From the NCBI RefSeq assembly GCF_946221515.1, contig NZ_CAMJVK010000005.1:1-50408 (forward strand): 50,408 nt of DNA, in the 5' to 3' direction. How positions within the stretch are numbered: position 1 is the first letter of the stretch; each line of letters starts with the position of its first letter. The notes under the pieces were generated by a model. It was not told where the DNA came from and ran no database searches. It worked only from the letters and a program-made list of their open reading frames with translations. The position numbers and the translations under genes were made by a program. This DNA comes from an uncultured Fenollaria sp. (GTDB taxonomy: Bacteria; Bacillota; Clostridia; Tissierellales; Peptoniphilaceae). Shown here piece after piece: positions 42,358 to 50,408 of the stretch.

Positions 42358-42588
42358 TTAGATTATTTTTACTACTACCGTCGATGTTAATACATCTGAA
42401 TAAGTATACGATATAACCTGATCGTTATTTTGTCCATCTTCTAGCGTAACTGTGAATAGATTTGGATATGCTGAGGTAATCACTCCTTGTGCCTCGACAA
42501 AGGTATTTCGACCAACATTTGTCGTTAGATGCACTTTTTTACCTAAAATACTCTCAACACTCTTTCTAATTCTCTTAATTTCGTTCAT
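42358..42588 (-). CDS. veg: Veg protein
   Basis: A Veg-family protein of 76 residues. It includes IRKSVESILGKKVHLTTNVGRN and the C-terminal SYTYSDVLTSTV typical of the family. Veg is highly expressed in B. subtilis and stimulates biofilm formation, but its mechanism is unknown. An in-frame ATG exists at 42609 (83 residues), but GGGTGGGA lies just before the ATG at 42588, so that one is preferred. It is a single-gene transcript with a strong promoter and a strong terminator. Confidence 0.9.
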   Translation of the reverse strand: MNEIKRIRKSVESILGKKVHLTTNVGRNTFVEAQGVITSAYPNLFTVTLEDGQNNDQVISYTYSDVLTSTVVVKII

Positions 42589-42632
42589 AAGATGAATCCC
42601 ACCCTTCATATACTTGATCTACATCTATATAT

Positions 42633-42661
42633 AGTATAGCATACTTAATAAGATTTGTCAA
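42633..42661 (-). promoter_or_regulatory. Promoter of veg
   Basis: Minus-strand TTGACA (42656-42661, perfect) and TATACT (42633-42638), spaced by 17 bp. Among the strongest promoters in the window, in line with high veg expression in other species. Confidence 0.88.
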
Positions 42662-42699
42662 TCATTTATATAAATTTATTTTATAATTGTACTAAAGTA

Positions 42700-44217
42700 T
42701 TAGTTTTTATTCATGCTTGTGAACTTGACTTTGACGTCCATTTCCTTGCCGTTTCTGTTTATCTTAAGTGTCGCTTCGTCGCCTATATTGTAGCCAAACA
42801 TTATCGACTTAAGTGTATTGACATCAGTCACTTCTTTATCATCTACCTTTAGTAGTATGTCGCCTGCCATGATACCGGCTTTGTCGGCTGCAGTTCCATT
42901 CGCAACGCTTAGAACTATAACGCCTTTATTTGTATTAAGTTTGACTCTAAGAGCGGCTTCGTAGTCCTTTGCATTGTAGATGGATACGCCTAGTTGAGCT
43001 GTTTGCGCCTTGCCTGTCTTTAAAATTGAGTTCAAAACGCCCTTAATCATATTGATAGGTATGCTAAAGCCAAGGCCTTCTGCATTTGTAAGCTTAACTG
43101 TGTTGATGCCGATGACTTCGCCTTTTGAGTTTAGTAGCGGTCCGCCTGAGTTACCTGGGTTGATGGATGCGTCTGTTTGAATTAAATTGTTTATAACTTG
43201 TTTATCTACTTTTATGGTTCTGTCCTTACCAGAGATAACGCCTGAAGTAACTGTTCTGTTAAAATCAAGTCCTAGTGGATTACCTATGGCGATAGCTATC
43301 TGACCGATTTGTACTTTGTCTGAATCGCCTAGTTCGGCAACTGGTAAATTCTTTGCATTTATTTTGATTATGGCAAGGTCCATGTCCTCGTCCATCCAAA
43401 CTATCTTAGCCTTATGTGTTGAGCCATCATCAAGTAAAACGCTTATCTTACCGCCTTTGTTTTGCTTAGTATTGTCTTTATCTTTGCTGCTATAATCATA
43501 AGCACTGCCATTATCATTGTCATCATCGTCTATATCGTCTTCATCACTAGTCTTGCTTTGCTTATTGCCTGAGCTGCCTCCGCCAAATGGAAAGTCATCC
43601 CCAAACGGAAAATCGTCGAAGCCTTCGTTTGTGTTTTGCACTTCTGATTTAACCACGTGGGCGTTTGTAATGATGTAGCCGTCTGGACTAACGATAACAC
43701 CTGAGCCAGTTCCTTTACCAAGGGCTTGTCTACCAAAGAAGTCTCTCGAAATAACCTGAGTAGTTATACCTACAACAGATGGTATAGCCTTCTTAGTGGC
43801 CGCTTCAACTATTTCAGTCGGTTGATCGATAGTAATCTTTTGTGTGTCGTTTTTAGCCTCGCTGTGCACATAATTATATGCATTGTTTGCTCTGTTAAAA
43901 AGGTAAGCACCACCAAAACCTGTAAGCGCGCCAAAGAAGATGGCAAATATTATTGACCACACAAGTATGCCCTTGCCATAACGCTTCTTTTCTTTTTTAT
44001 TAACTTCGTTATATGAGAACTTTGCTTTTCTTGCACTTGGCCTGTCGTAATCATTTCTCTCGGGACCATTGGCCCTTCTATATGTCCTTCTCTCATAAAC
44101 GTCTTCATCTGTTTGAGTGAAAGTACTTTCTTCATCATCATGAAGCTCTTCTACTTCTGGATTTTCAATGATATCATCATCGTCAATGATTTCATTACCA
44201 TATTCATCGAATTTCAT
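42700..44217 (-). CDS. htrA: HtrA-type membrane serine protease
   Basis: A 505-residue DegP/HtrA protease that handles misfolded proteins outside the membrane. A very acidic cytosolic N-terminus (1-80) is followed by one membrane helix (about 84-106). The protease domain has His187 (TNAHVV), Asp280 (DMDLAIIKI) and Ser357 (GNSGGP). One PDZ domain is at the C-terminus (about 405-500). Between His and Asp is an unusual insertion of about 65 residues (192-256) rich in Asp, Gly and Ser. GGAGG precedes the start. No CssRS-like regulator gene is in the window. Confidence 0.95.
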   Translation of the reverse strand: MKFDEYGNEIIDDDDIIENPEVEELHDDEESTFTQTDEDVYERRTYRRANGPERNDYDRPSARKAKFSYNEVNKKEKKRYGKGILVWSIIFAIFFGALTGFGGAYLFNRANNAYNYVHSEAKNDTQKITIDQPTEIVEAATKKAIPSVVGITTQVISRDFFGRQALGKGTGSGVIVSPDGYIITNAHVVKSEVQNTNEGFDDFPFGDDFPFGGGSSGNKQSKTSDEDDIDDDDNDNGSAYDYSSKDKDNTKQNKGGKISVLLDDGSTHKAKIVWMDEDMDLAIIKINAKNLPVAELGDSDKVQIGQIAIAIGNPLGLDFNRTVTSGVISGKDRTIKVDKQVINNLIQTDASINPGNSGGPLLNSKGEVIGINTVKLTNAEGLGFSIPINMIKGVLNSILKTGKAQTAQLGVSIYNAKDYEAALRVKLNTNKGVIVLSVANGTAADKAGIMAGDILLKVDDKEVTDVNTLKSIMFGYNIGDEATLKINRNGKEMDVKVKFTSMNKN

Positions 44218-44265
44218 AATCTTGTCCTCCTTTTGATTTTCTAACTTTATTATAAATCTCTTTTG

Positions 44266-44274
44266 TGATAGAAT
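44266..44274 (+). promoter_or_regulatory. Possible extended -10 promoter of exoA
   Basis: TGATAGAAT fits an extended -10 box (TGnTATAAT with one mismatch), 40 bp before the exoA start. No good -35 box is seen, so this is a weak call. Confidence 0.35.
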
Positions 44275-44313
44275 AGTGATAAGGATGTGAAAATTTTTAA
44301 AAGAGGTGATTAA

Positions 44314-45069
44314 ATGAAATTTATTTCATGGAATGTTAATGGTATAAGGGCCGTCCTTAAAAAGAACTTCAATGAGTTTTTGGATGACACTATGGCTGAC
44401 ATATACGCATTTCAAGAGACTAAGATCTCAGAAGGAATACTGATGATGGAGCGTGAAGGCTATCACGAGTACTGGAACTACGCTGAGAAGAAAGGCTACT
44501 CAGGCACTATGATACTTACTAAGACTGAACCCATAAACGTGACTTATGGTCTTGGCATCGCTGAGCACGATACTGAAGGAAGAGTTATAACTCTTGAGTA
44601 CGAGGACTTCTTCTTTGTCAATGTCTACACGCCTAATGCGCAAGACGGCCTTAAGAGGATAAAGTATAGACAGGATTGGGAAGACGCGTTTAGAGACTAC
44701 CTTAATGGCTTAAGAAAAACTAAGGGCGTTGTTGTGTGCGGCGACTTAAATGTGGCTCATAACGAGATTGACCTTAAGAATCCAAAGGCAAACGTAGGCA
44801 AGGCGGGCTTCTCTGATGAAGAGAGAGAAAAGTTCAATATGCTACTTGACTCGGGCTTCATCGATACATTCAGGTACTTCTACCCTGATCTTGAAGATAA
44901 ATACTCTTGGTGGTCATACAGAACTAGAGCAAGATCGAGAAACGCTGGCTGGAGAATCGATTACTTCTTGGTATCGAAGGAGCTTGAAGGCAATATTAAG
45001 GACGCAGCAATCCTTGATGACGTCTTAGGTTCAGACCATTGTCCAGTCTCACTTGATATAGAGTTTTAG
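44314..45069 (+). CDS. exoA: Exodeoxyribonuclease III
   Basis: A 251-residue AP endonuclease/exonuclease III for base-excision repair. The active-site sequence includes SWNVNGIRAV, the catalytic Glu in FQETKI, VCGDLNVAHNEIDL and the C-terminal GSDHCPV. The length is normal. AGAGGTG precedes the ATG. It is divergent from htrA, and the next gene has its own promoter. Confidence 0.96.
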   Translation: MKFISWNVNGIRAVLKKNFNEFLDDTMADIYAFQETKISEGILMMEREGYHEYWNYAEKKGYSGTMILTKTEPINVTYGLGIAEHDTEGRVITLEYEDFFFVNVYTPNAQDGLKRIKYRQDWEDAFRDYLNGLRKTKGVVVCGDLNVAHNEIDLKNPKANVGKAGFSDEEREKFNMLLDSGFIDTFRYFYPDLEDKYSWWSYRTRARSRNAGWRIDYFLVSKELEGNIKDAAILDDVLGSDHCPVSLDIEF

Positions 45070-45076
45070 CCTCGAT

Positions 45077-45106
45077 TTGACAAATGCGATTTAATTTTGT
45101 TATAAT
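45077..45106 (+). promoter_or_regulatory. Promoter of the 3D-domain gene
   Basis: TTGACA (45077-45082, perfect) and TATAAT (45101-45106, perfect) with an 18-bp spacer and an extended -10 TG. It starts just after the exoA stop codon. Confidence 0.88.
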
Positions 45107-45138
45107 ATCATATATGACAAATTCGAAAGGAGAAGACT

Positions 45139-45972
45139 ATGAAGAAAATAATTAATTTTATACTATTCTTATTAATAGTATCAAGTCTTTCTTTTGCTAA
45201 AGATGCAAAAACTCACGTATATGAGATTGATAACAATGGCACAGTAAAAACATATAAGACATCGTGTAAAACTGTTAAAGAACTATTAAGCGATCTAAAG
45301 ATTAAAGTTGATGATGACGACATCGTCATACCAAACTTAGATACAGAGCTTAAGAGCGAAGGAAAGATTAGTATAATAAAGGTAGACGTTAAAGTCATAG
45401 AAAAAGAGGTCGAAGCGCCTTTTAAAACTATTAAGAAGAAAAACAAAGAGCTAACTCATAAGCAAAGCAAAATTTTAATTCAAGGTGTGAACGGCAAGAA
45501 CATAGTCAAATGCAAAGAGTATTATGCAGGTGACAAGCTTATTAAAGAAGAAGTAATCCACGTTGAGACACTAGTTAAGCCTATTGACCAAATTTTTGAA
45601 GAAGGAACAAAAGACGTTTTTACTAACGACAGAGGCGACTTCACCGCAAGAAAAGCCATCAAGATGGTGGCAACTGCATATGAAGCAGGTCCAAGATCAA
45701 CTGGCAAGAGGCCTGGCGACAAAGGCTACGGCATCACCGCTTCAGGCGCAAGAGCTAAGAGAGGCACTGTTGCAGTCGACCCACGCGTGATTCCGCTTGG
45801 CACTAAGCTATATGTAAAGAGCCTAACACCAGGCGTTCCTGATTATGGCTTTGCCATCGCTCAAGATACTGGCGGCGCTATTAAAGGTAATAAGATTGAC
45901 CTTTTCATGGACACAGTTTGGGAGTGCTTACAATTTGGTAGAAGACCAGTTATGGTCTACATCTTACAATGA
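45139..45972 (+). CDS. Secreted 3D-domain wall protein (YabE-like)
   Basis: A 277-residue exported protein related to YabE and the resuscitation-promoting factors, which probably cleave or remodel peptidoglycan. A signal peptide covers about 1-20. A DUF348-like module is at 25-65, a G5-like strand module at about 80-145, and the 3D domain at 175-277. The three aspartates that name the 3D domain are in AVDPRVIPLG (Asp214), AQDTGG (Asp243) and KIDLF (Asp254), a lytic-transglycosylase-like double-psi barrel. AAAGGAG precedes the ATG. It overlaps the YdcF-like gene by four bases. Confidence 0.9.
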   Translation: MKKIINFILFLLIVSSLSFAKDAKTHVYEIDNNGTVKTYKTSCKTVKELLSDLKIKVDDDDIVIPNLDTELKSEGKISIIKVDVKVIEKEVEAPFKTIKKKNKELTHKQSKILIQGVNGKNIVKCKEYYAGDKLIKEEVIHVETLVKPIDQIFEEGTKDVFTNDRGDFTARKAIKMVATAYEAGPRSTGKRPGDKGYGITASGARAKRGTVAVDPRVIPLGTKLYVKSLTPGVPDYGFAIAQDTGGAIKGNKIDLFMDTVWECLQFGRRPVMVYILQ

Positions 45973-46541
45973 TAAAGAAAATAATTAAGCTATTAATCAA
46001 AATATTTTTAGCTTTGGCAATAGTTTTAGAAATCTTAGTTATTTTTAACAATAGCAAGAGACCATCTGGCTCACCCGAGTACATCATAGTACCAGGAGCG
46101 AGATGCAAGAACAATGAGCCGATGCTCGCACTTAAGTATAGGCTCGACGCAGCGTATGAGTACTACACTATACATGGAGCTGTCAAGATAATCACAACAG
46201 GCGCTGAGAGTCAAGGCGAAACGATAAGCGAAGCGATGATAGCAAAGAACTATCTTGTATCGCTTGGCGTTGATGAAGCTGATGTAATCACTGAAGATCA
46301 CTCTACTAATACTATAGAGAATCTTGAGTACGCAAGCGACATAGCCGGCAAAGATAAAGAGTACTTAATCGTGTCAAACGGCTTTCATATGTTTAGAATC
46401 GATTTAATATGTAAGTACCTTGGCATCAAGCACGAGCTATACTCAGCCAAGACGCCAAATGACATACTAGTCAAAAACTATTTACAAGAAGTCGCATCGA
46501 TATTTTATTTAGCATTTAAGATAGTGACAGGCAAAGTTTAA
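45969..46541 (+). CDS. YdcF/SanA-like DUF218 membrane protein
   Basis: A 190-residue protein with an N-terminal membrane helix (about 5-27) and a DUF218 domain. Family motifs are IIVPGARC, ITTGAESQGETISEA (with the conserved Glu) and TEDHSTNTIENLEYA. SanA-type proteins affect envelope permeability in E. coli; the molecular activity is unknown. It shares ATGA with the 3D-domain gene, so the two are coupled and may work together in the envelope. Confidence 0.88.
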   Translation: MIKKIIKLLIKIFLALAIVLEILVIFNNSKRPSGSPEYIIVPGARCKNNEPMLALKYRLDAAYEYYTIHGAVKIITTGAESQGETISEAMIAKNYLVSLGVDEADVITEDHSTNTIENLEYASDIAGKDKEYLIVSNGFHMFRIDLICKYLGIKHELYSAKTPNDILVKNYLQEVASIFYLAFKIVTGKV

Positions 46542-46553
46542 TAGAATTATATT

Positions 46554-46583
46554 AGGCAGAACGAAATGGTTCTGCCTTTCTTT
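46554..46583 (+). terminator. Terminator of the 3D-domain/YdcF-like operon
   Basis: A 9-bp stem (AGGCAGAAC with GTTCTGCCT) with a 6-base loop, then TTCTTT on the plus strand. Confidence 0.85.
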
Positions 46584-46587
46584 ATGC

Positions 46588-46620
46588 AAAAAAATGGATA
46601 AGAAATTAAATTCTTATCCA
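46588..46620 (-). terminator. Terminator of the ABC exporter operon
   Basis: A 10-bp stem (TGGATAAGAA with TTCTTATCCA), 6-base loop, then seven Ts on the minus strand. It faces the previous terminator. Confidence 0.9.
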
Positions 46621-46658
46621 TTTATTAATCTCGTATATTATCTTCTCTTCAAAAACAT

Positions 46659-48218
46659 TTATATAGCAATGCTCTTTGTAAAATACTTTTTGTCAATGTA
46701 TTTATGGTCGATAGTGATGATTGTTTTTGATGATAAATATTTCATAGTGTCATCAAATATCTCATAGAAGAGCGTCTCATCAAGTCCCGTGCTTATCTCA
46801 TCAAAGATATATAGTTCGCAGTCCTTGTATAAGGCTCTTGCTAATAGTACTCTTGTCTTTTCGCCGCCAGACAAAGTGCTACTGTCAAAACCAATATTAT
46901 TTAAGCCATATTTTTCAATAACTTCATCTAGTCTACATATCTTAATGATTTTATTAAGCTTGTCATCATCTACTTTGGACTTGAATGTGATGTTATCAAT
47001 GATTGACATGTTAAATAATTTATTCTCTTGAAAAACTGCTGATAAAGATATCATTTGATTTTCTTTGCCATCGACATAAACGTGACCAGAAGTCGGCTTA
47101 TACATATTAGTAATTAGCTTTGCGATGGTCGACTTACCCGAACCAGTTCTGCCATTAATCTTTAATTTATCATTTTTATTTATGAGTAAATTAAAATCCT
47201 TCAAGATTTGATTATCTCCATATTTTAGTGAAACGTCCTTAAATTCGATTTTCTTAAAGTCTTCGATTAAATCGATATTTTCTCTCTCTATGCTATTGAA
47301 AGTCTCATCTATTCTTTTAACTGAGTTTTTAAAAGCAGATATTTCTTTTTGATTTTCTATGATATTAAATATTGGATCAGTAATCATCGATGCATATAAA
47401 ATGATGGCGATTAGCGCTCCGACAGAGAGACTGCCTTGACTAACACGCATACCTCCAATAAAAATTAGTGTCGCCATAATCAAATTAAACAATAAACTAA
47501 CAAGTGCTTGAGAAACATTTTTAATGTTTACGATTTTTTTATCAAGCTTAGTTAACTCGTGATTCTCTTCGTGAAACTCGCTTGTAAATACTTTCTCTTT
47601 ATTAAATAGCTTTATATCTCTCGCGCCAACAATGATGTCGAAAAATTTATTAATTACATTAAGCCTTTGTATTTGACTCTTTTCAGATGCTGTCTCTGAA
47701 CTTGCCAAGATTTTTTGAATCACTAGTGTTGATATGGCAGATATGATAATCATCGCAAATAGCATGATATAGTCGTACTTAATAATTATGATAGACCCAA
47801 TTATAAAGCTTGAAATTGAAAAGCCTAGGTCAAATATTAGCGGTATAAGTTTATCGTCAAGCGCTTTTAAATCGTCGATAATTACATTAAAGACATTACT
47901 GCGACCAGCTTGCTCAAGCTGATCAATCTTTGTATTAAGAACGCTTTCGACTATATCATCTTTTATTTCTCTATTTAAATTTAATTCAAATTTTGATCCA
48001 AAATTGACAAGAGCTATCTTAAACATATTAACAAAAATATATACTAGCGAATAAAGTATTATATATTTTATAAATTCACTTTGTATGCCTAATGTTAAGT
48101 AGTCAATCACCTTTTGTATGAAAACCATAGGGAAGATACTTAAGCTTCCTACGATTATTCCAGTTAAAAATAATAATAAGATTTTAGGAAAATTCTTTTT
48201 GTATTTATCTCTTATCAT
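46659..48218 (-). CDS. ABC exporter half-transporter (second gene of pair)
   Basis: A 519-residue fused permease-ATPase. Six hydrophobic segments (1-290) are followed by an ATPase with Walker A INGRTGSGKST (354-364), Q-loop AVFQENKLF, signature LSGGEKTRVLLARAL, Walker B ELYIFDEIS and H-loop TIDHKY. All motifs are intact. There is no C39 peptidase domain. It follows its sister gene by 24 bp and is probably half of a heterodimer. The substrate is unknown: a lipid, drug or peptide are all possible. No precursor peptide or modification gene is adjacent. Confidence 0.88.
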   Translation of the reverse strand: MIRDKYKKNFPKILLLFLTGIIVGSLSIFPMVFIQKVIDYLTLGIQSEFIKYIILYSLVYIFVNMFKIALVNFGSKFELNLNREIKDDIVESVLNTKIDQLEQAGRSNVFNVIIDDLKALDDKLIPLIFDLGFSISSFIIGSIIIIKYDYIMLFAMIIISAISTLVIQKILASSETASEKSQIQRLNVINKFFDIIVGARDIKLFNKEKVFTSEFHEENHELTKLDKKIVNIKNVSQALVSLLFNLIMATLIFIGGMRVSQGSLSVGALIAIILYASMITDPIFNIIENQKEISAFKNSVKRIDETFNSIERENIDLIEDFKKIEFKDVSLKYGDNQILKDFNLLINKNDKLKINGRTGSGKSTIAKLITNMYKPTSGHVYVDGKENQMISLSAVFQENKLFNMSIIDNITFKSKVDDDKLNKIIKICRLDEVIEKYGLNNIGFDSSTLSGGEKTRVLLARALYKDCELYIFDEISTGLDETLFYEIFDDTMKYLSSKTIITIDHKYIDKKYFTKSIAI

Positions 48219-48242
48219 AATTGCCTCCTATTATATGTTTCA

Positions 48243-49898
48243 TTAAATATTCTTTGCCAAGATATATTCTTGCTTGGTATATACATTTGAAACTTCACCT
48301 TCTTTTATTCGAATTATATAGTCAAAATAATCAATATTATCTGTGCCAAGATCATGTGATACTTCAATATAAATTTTACTATTGTAATTGGAGATAATTT
48401 CATCACGAACAAGTTTTTTAGTATAAATATCAATAGCTGACAGTCCTTCATCGACTAAAACAATATCTTTTTTAGCTAAAGCACAGGTCAAAATATTCAA
48501 TACTTGCTTTTCACCACCACTTAGTTCATTACAATTATTTGAATTTACAAGTCTGTTAACAATGGTATTAGGTAATTTGTTTAAATAAGAATAAATGTCT
48601 TTGTCATCATAGGCATTAAAATGTGTAAGTTGTTCAAGAAAAGGTACTGAAAAAACATGTGAATTTTGAGTGATATAAAAAACTTTTTCTGAAGCAAATT
48701 CAGACAAACTATTACTTATGCTTTCATTATTGATATATATGTCCCCTCTATCGTGTTCAATTTGTCCAACGATAGTCTTCAGTAGTGTTGACTTGCCACT
48801 ACCGCTTTCACCTATTATTAGATATTTATTTCCTGATTTAAATTCAATATTTACTGGACCTAAATAAAAATCATTTATTGCATATTCTAAATTTTTTAAT
48901 TTCAAAGAAGATATTTCATTATACTCAGGCAATACACAGCTATCTTCTTTTTCATTATTTAAATATTCATTCCCTATGTCTTTTGCTTCTCTAACGATTT
49001 CCTTACAAGAATTTATTGCATTTATATCATTTAAAATATATTTAATTGGATAAATAAAACTTTCAATATAAGCAAATGTTGCAACCCCTGCGCCTATGGT
49101 AATTTCGCCCCTAATAAGTAAATAGCCCACCATTATAAAAGCTGTTAGACTAACTAAATCCATAACAAAACCGTTAACAATATTAACAAAAGTTTTAAAT
49201 TTACCAAATGCTAATTTTTGATCTTCTGTATCAGATAGTCTTTGATAATGATATTTTCTTATTCCATTTTTTGATGCTTCATCTAGGCCCATATGTCCCA
49301 AGTAAAAGTCATTTAAAATGTCTGTATAATTACCAAAGCTATCTTGATAAAACTTTCTTTTTTCTGCTAATTTCTTGGCAGTTATCTTAGGAACGATTAC
49401 ACTTACAAGTGACGCTAAAATAATAGAAATTGCTATCCTATAGTCCACAAAAACAACTAAGGAAACTGCATATATAAGTAATTGAACTATGGATTTGATT
49501 ATATCGACATATGTTGACACATATTCATCTTCTATGATTTCGACATTAGTATTTGTTATAGTTAAATACTCACCAACACTTTTTTCTTTAAACACATAAT
49601 TAGGCCTTCCAAAAATCGACTTAAAAATAACGTCTTTCGTATACTTAACGAATTCCTTATCCCTCTTCCACTCATTGTATTGTGATATAAATTGAAATAT
49701 AGCACTACCTAATATTAACGCCAAATATGTAAATCCTAAATTTATTAATAAATTTTTAGTATCATTACCTATGCCGTTAAACAATTCTTTTTGAACATAT
49801 GGTATTAACGCTATACACATAGTATATAATAGTGAAAAAATAAGTTCTATTATAGTTGATGTTTTTATTTTTTCCAAAATTTTGATTTTAAATTTCAT
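48243..49898 (-). CDS. ABC exporter half-transporter (first gene of pair)
   Basis: A 551-residue fused permease-ATPase. Six membrane segments are visible up to about residue 290. The ATPase has Walker A IGESGSGKST (362-371), Q-loop YITQNSHVF, signature LSGGEKQVLNILTCAL, Walker B IVLVDEGLSAID and H-loop EVSHD. Like its partner it is intact but only distantly similar to it, as is usual for heterodimeric exporters. Its leader is identical over 22 bases to that of the second gene. The codon and base composition are more A/T-rich than the housekeeping operons nearby, which may mean transfer. Confidence 0.88.
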   Translation of the reverse strand: MKFKIKILEKIKTSTIIELIFSLLYTMCIALIPYVQKELFNGIGNDTKNLLINLGFTYLALILGSAIFQFISQYNEWKRDKEFVKYTKDVIFKSIFGRPNYVFKEKSVGEYLTITNTNVEIIEDEYVSTYVDIIKSIVQLLIYAVSLVVFVDYRIAISIILASLVSVIVPKITAKKLAEKRKFYQDSFGNYTDILNDFYLGHMGLDEASKNGIRKYHYQRLSDTEDQKLAFGKFKTFVNIVNGFVMDLVSLTAFIMVGYLLIRGEITIGAGVATFAYIESFIYPIKYILNDINAINSCKEIVREAKDIGNEYLNNEKEDSCVLPEYNEISSLKLKNLEYAINDFYLGPVNIEFKSGNKYLIIGESGSGKSTLLKTIVGQIEHDRGDIYINNESISNSLSEFASEKVFYITQNSHVFSVPFLEQLTHFNAYDDKDIYSYLNKLPNTIVNRLVNSNNCNELSGGEKQVLNILTCALAKKDIVLVDEGLSAIDIYTKKLVRDEIISNYNSKIYIEVSHDLGTDNIDYFDYIIRIKEGEVSNVYTKQEYILAKNI

Positions 49899-49954
49899 AA
49901 TTGCCTCCTATTATATATAATGTTTTGCATATTAATTCTCATTATAATAAATAT

Positions 49955-49983
49955 ATTATAACACATTTTTTTCAAAAACAATA
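49955..49983 (-). promoter_or_regulatory. Promoter of the ABC exporter operon
   Basis: A minus-strand TATAAT (49955-49960) with an extended -10 TG and a poor -35 (TATTGT, 49978-49983) at a 17-bp distance. Bases 49899-50086 hold this promoter and a terminator, but no small open frame with a ribosome-binding site. Confidence 0.45.
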
Positions 49984-50036
49984 TTTTACTTACTTTTTAA
50001 ATTTATTAAACGCAACTTAGCTTTATTTGTGCAAAT

Positions 50037-50070
50037 AAAAAACTCTTGAGCCACGGCCCAAGAGTTTTTT
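50037..50070. terminator. Bidirectional terminator near the GlsB-like gene
   Basis: An 8-bp outer stem (AACTCTTG with CAAGAGTT) and an inner GCC/GGC pairing, flanked by As on the left and Ts on the right, so it can stop transcription on either strand. It follows the GlsB/YeaQ-like gene on the minus strand. Confidence 0.85.
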
Positions 50071-50086
50071 CATATAATTAAATCTA

Positions 50087-50332
50087 TTATCTTCTTCTTC
50101 CAAAAAACATATTAACTATCCAAATCAATACAACTGCGCCGACAACGCCAACGATTACATCATTAACGAAGCCTCCTTTTGCTTCAAAACGAGCGAGTTT
50201 GGCAATCCATCTACCAATGCCGCCGCCTATAAGTCCAGCTAATATATTTTTAATCCAGCCCATTTGTTTATCAGTTTTCATGATTAATGAAGCAATCCAT
50301 CCTGATAAAGCTCCTACTATAATTGAATACAT
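50087..50332 (-). CDS. GlsB/YeaQ/YmgE-type small membrane protein
   Basis: An 81-residue membrane protein of the transglycosylase-associated/GlsB family, linked to general stress in Gram-positive bacteria. Three hydrophobic segments are present with the glycine-rich pattern IVGALSGWIASLIM, NILAGLIGGGIGRWI and VIVGVVGAVVLIWIVNMFFG. GGGGGAG precedes the ATG. Its promoter was not clearly seen before the end of the window. Confidence 0.92.
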   Translation of the reverse strand: MYSIIVGALSGWIASLIMKTDKQMGWIKNILAGLIGGGIGRWIAKLARFEAKGGFVNDVIVGVVGAVVLIWIVNMFFGRRR

Positions 50333-50408
50333 AATATCTCCCCCTTTTTATACTATTACCCAAAACAAAAAAATATTAAAATAATATAAAAATTTTATTG
50401 CAACCCCC

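Noticed and set aside
49899..50086. Small bacteriocin or signal-peptide gene beside the ABC exporter pair
   Set aside because: No open frame with a ribosome-binding site was found in the gap; the ABC genes also lack a C39 peptidase domain.
1..50408. tRNA, rRNA, insertion sequences, prophage
   Set aside because: No T-arm-like GGTTCRA signatures in a cloverleaf context, no transposase or integrase protein, and no phage structural genes were seen.

Overview
The window is AT-rich, almost gap-free bacterial chromosome. It carries many low-GC Gram-positive markers (Veg, RicT, the c-di-AMP receptor DarA, Mini-ribonuclease 3, a Rae1-like NYN nuclease, a 3D-domain wall protein, a VanZ-like protein, an SLH protein). 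Its metabolism is that of an amino-acid-fermenting anaerobe: a flavodiiron protein, a flavodoxin/ferredoxin fusion, tryptophanase, L-cysteine desulfidase, a complete oligopeptide ABC importer and no sugar uptake genes. The MurE-like ligase has DNPN where diaminopimelate-adding enzymes have DNPR, which suggests a lysine- or ornithine-type wall. Together these fit an anaerobic Tissierellia/Peptoniphilaceae-like Firmicute; that placement is inference. No phage, transposase, CRISPR array, rRNA or tRNA was recognised.

Layout. 144-4713 (minus): cysS-mrnC-rlmB-NYN nuclease-SLH/transglutaminase protein, from a clear promoter before cysS. 4898-12561 (minus): flavodiiron protein, DUF1858 protein, acyl-ACP thioesterase, ftcD, mgtE, a UgtP-like glycosyltransferase, rlmD and an EFR1-type ferredoxin. 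12692-16026 (plus): wall cluster of Asp/Glu racemase, MurE-like ligase and a D,D-carboxypeptidase split by an in-frame TAA. 16069-22365 (minus): vanZ-like gene and oppABCDF. 22536-30611 (minus): cysteine desulfidase, a gate-domain membrane protein, a 1388-residue SF1 helicase and a MalQ-fold protein lacking all three catalytic residues. 30793-32439 (plus): an enlarged tryptophanase. 32528-33521 (minus): yedF-DUF3343-DUF951. 33605-42076 (minus): a long housekeeping operon ispE, a 7-TM protein, an Orn/Lys/Arg decarboxylase-family gene, tmk, darA, holB, ricT, class II aldolase, mtnA-like and a DUF5711-like gene. 42358-44217 (minus): veg and htrA. 44314-46541 (plus): exoA, 3D-domain protein, YdcF-like protein. 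46659-49898 (minus): a paired ABC exporter. 50087-50332 (minus): a GlsB/YeaQ-type membrane protein.

How it works together. Opp would bring in peptides; tryptophanase and cysteine desulfidase turn Trp and Cys into pyruvate and ammonia; FprA and the ferredoxin protein handle oxygen and electrons. The mtnA-aldolase pair looks like part of a 5-deoxypentose salvage (DHAP) shunt embedded in a replication/signalling operon. The best candidates for something undescribed are the helicase plus pseudo-amylomaltase pair, and a five-unit 18-bp tandem repeat upstream of the ispE promoter. The broken carboxypeptidase is the clearest gene lesion. About a dozen promoters with near-consensus -35/-10 boxes and several strong hairpins allow most transcription units to be delimited directly from sequence.
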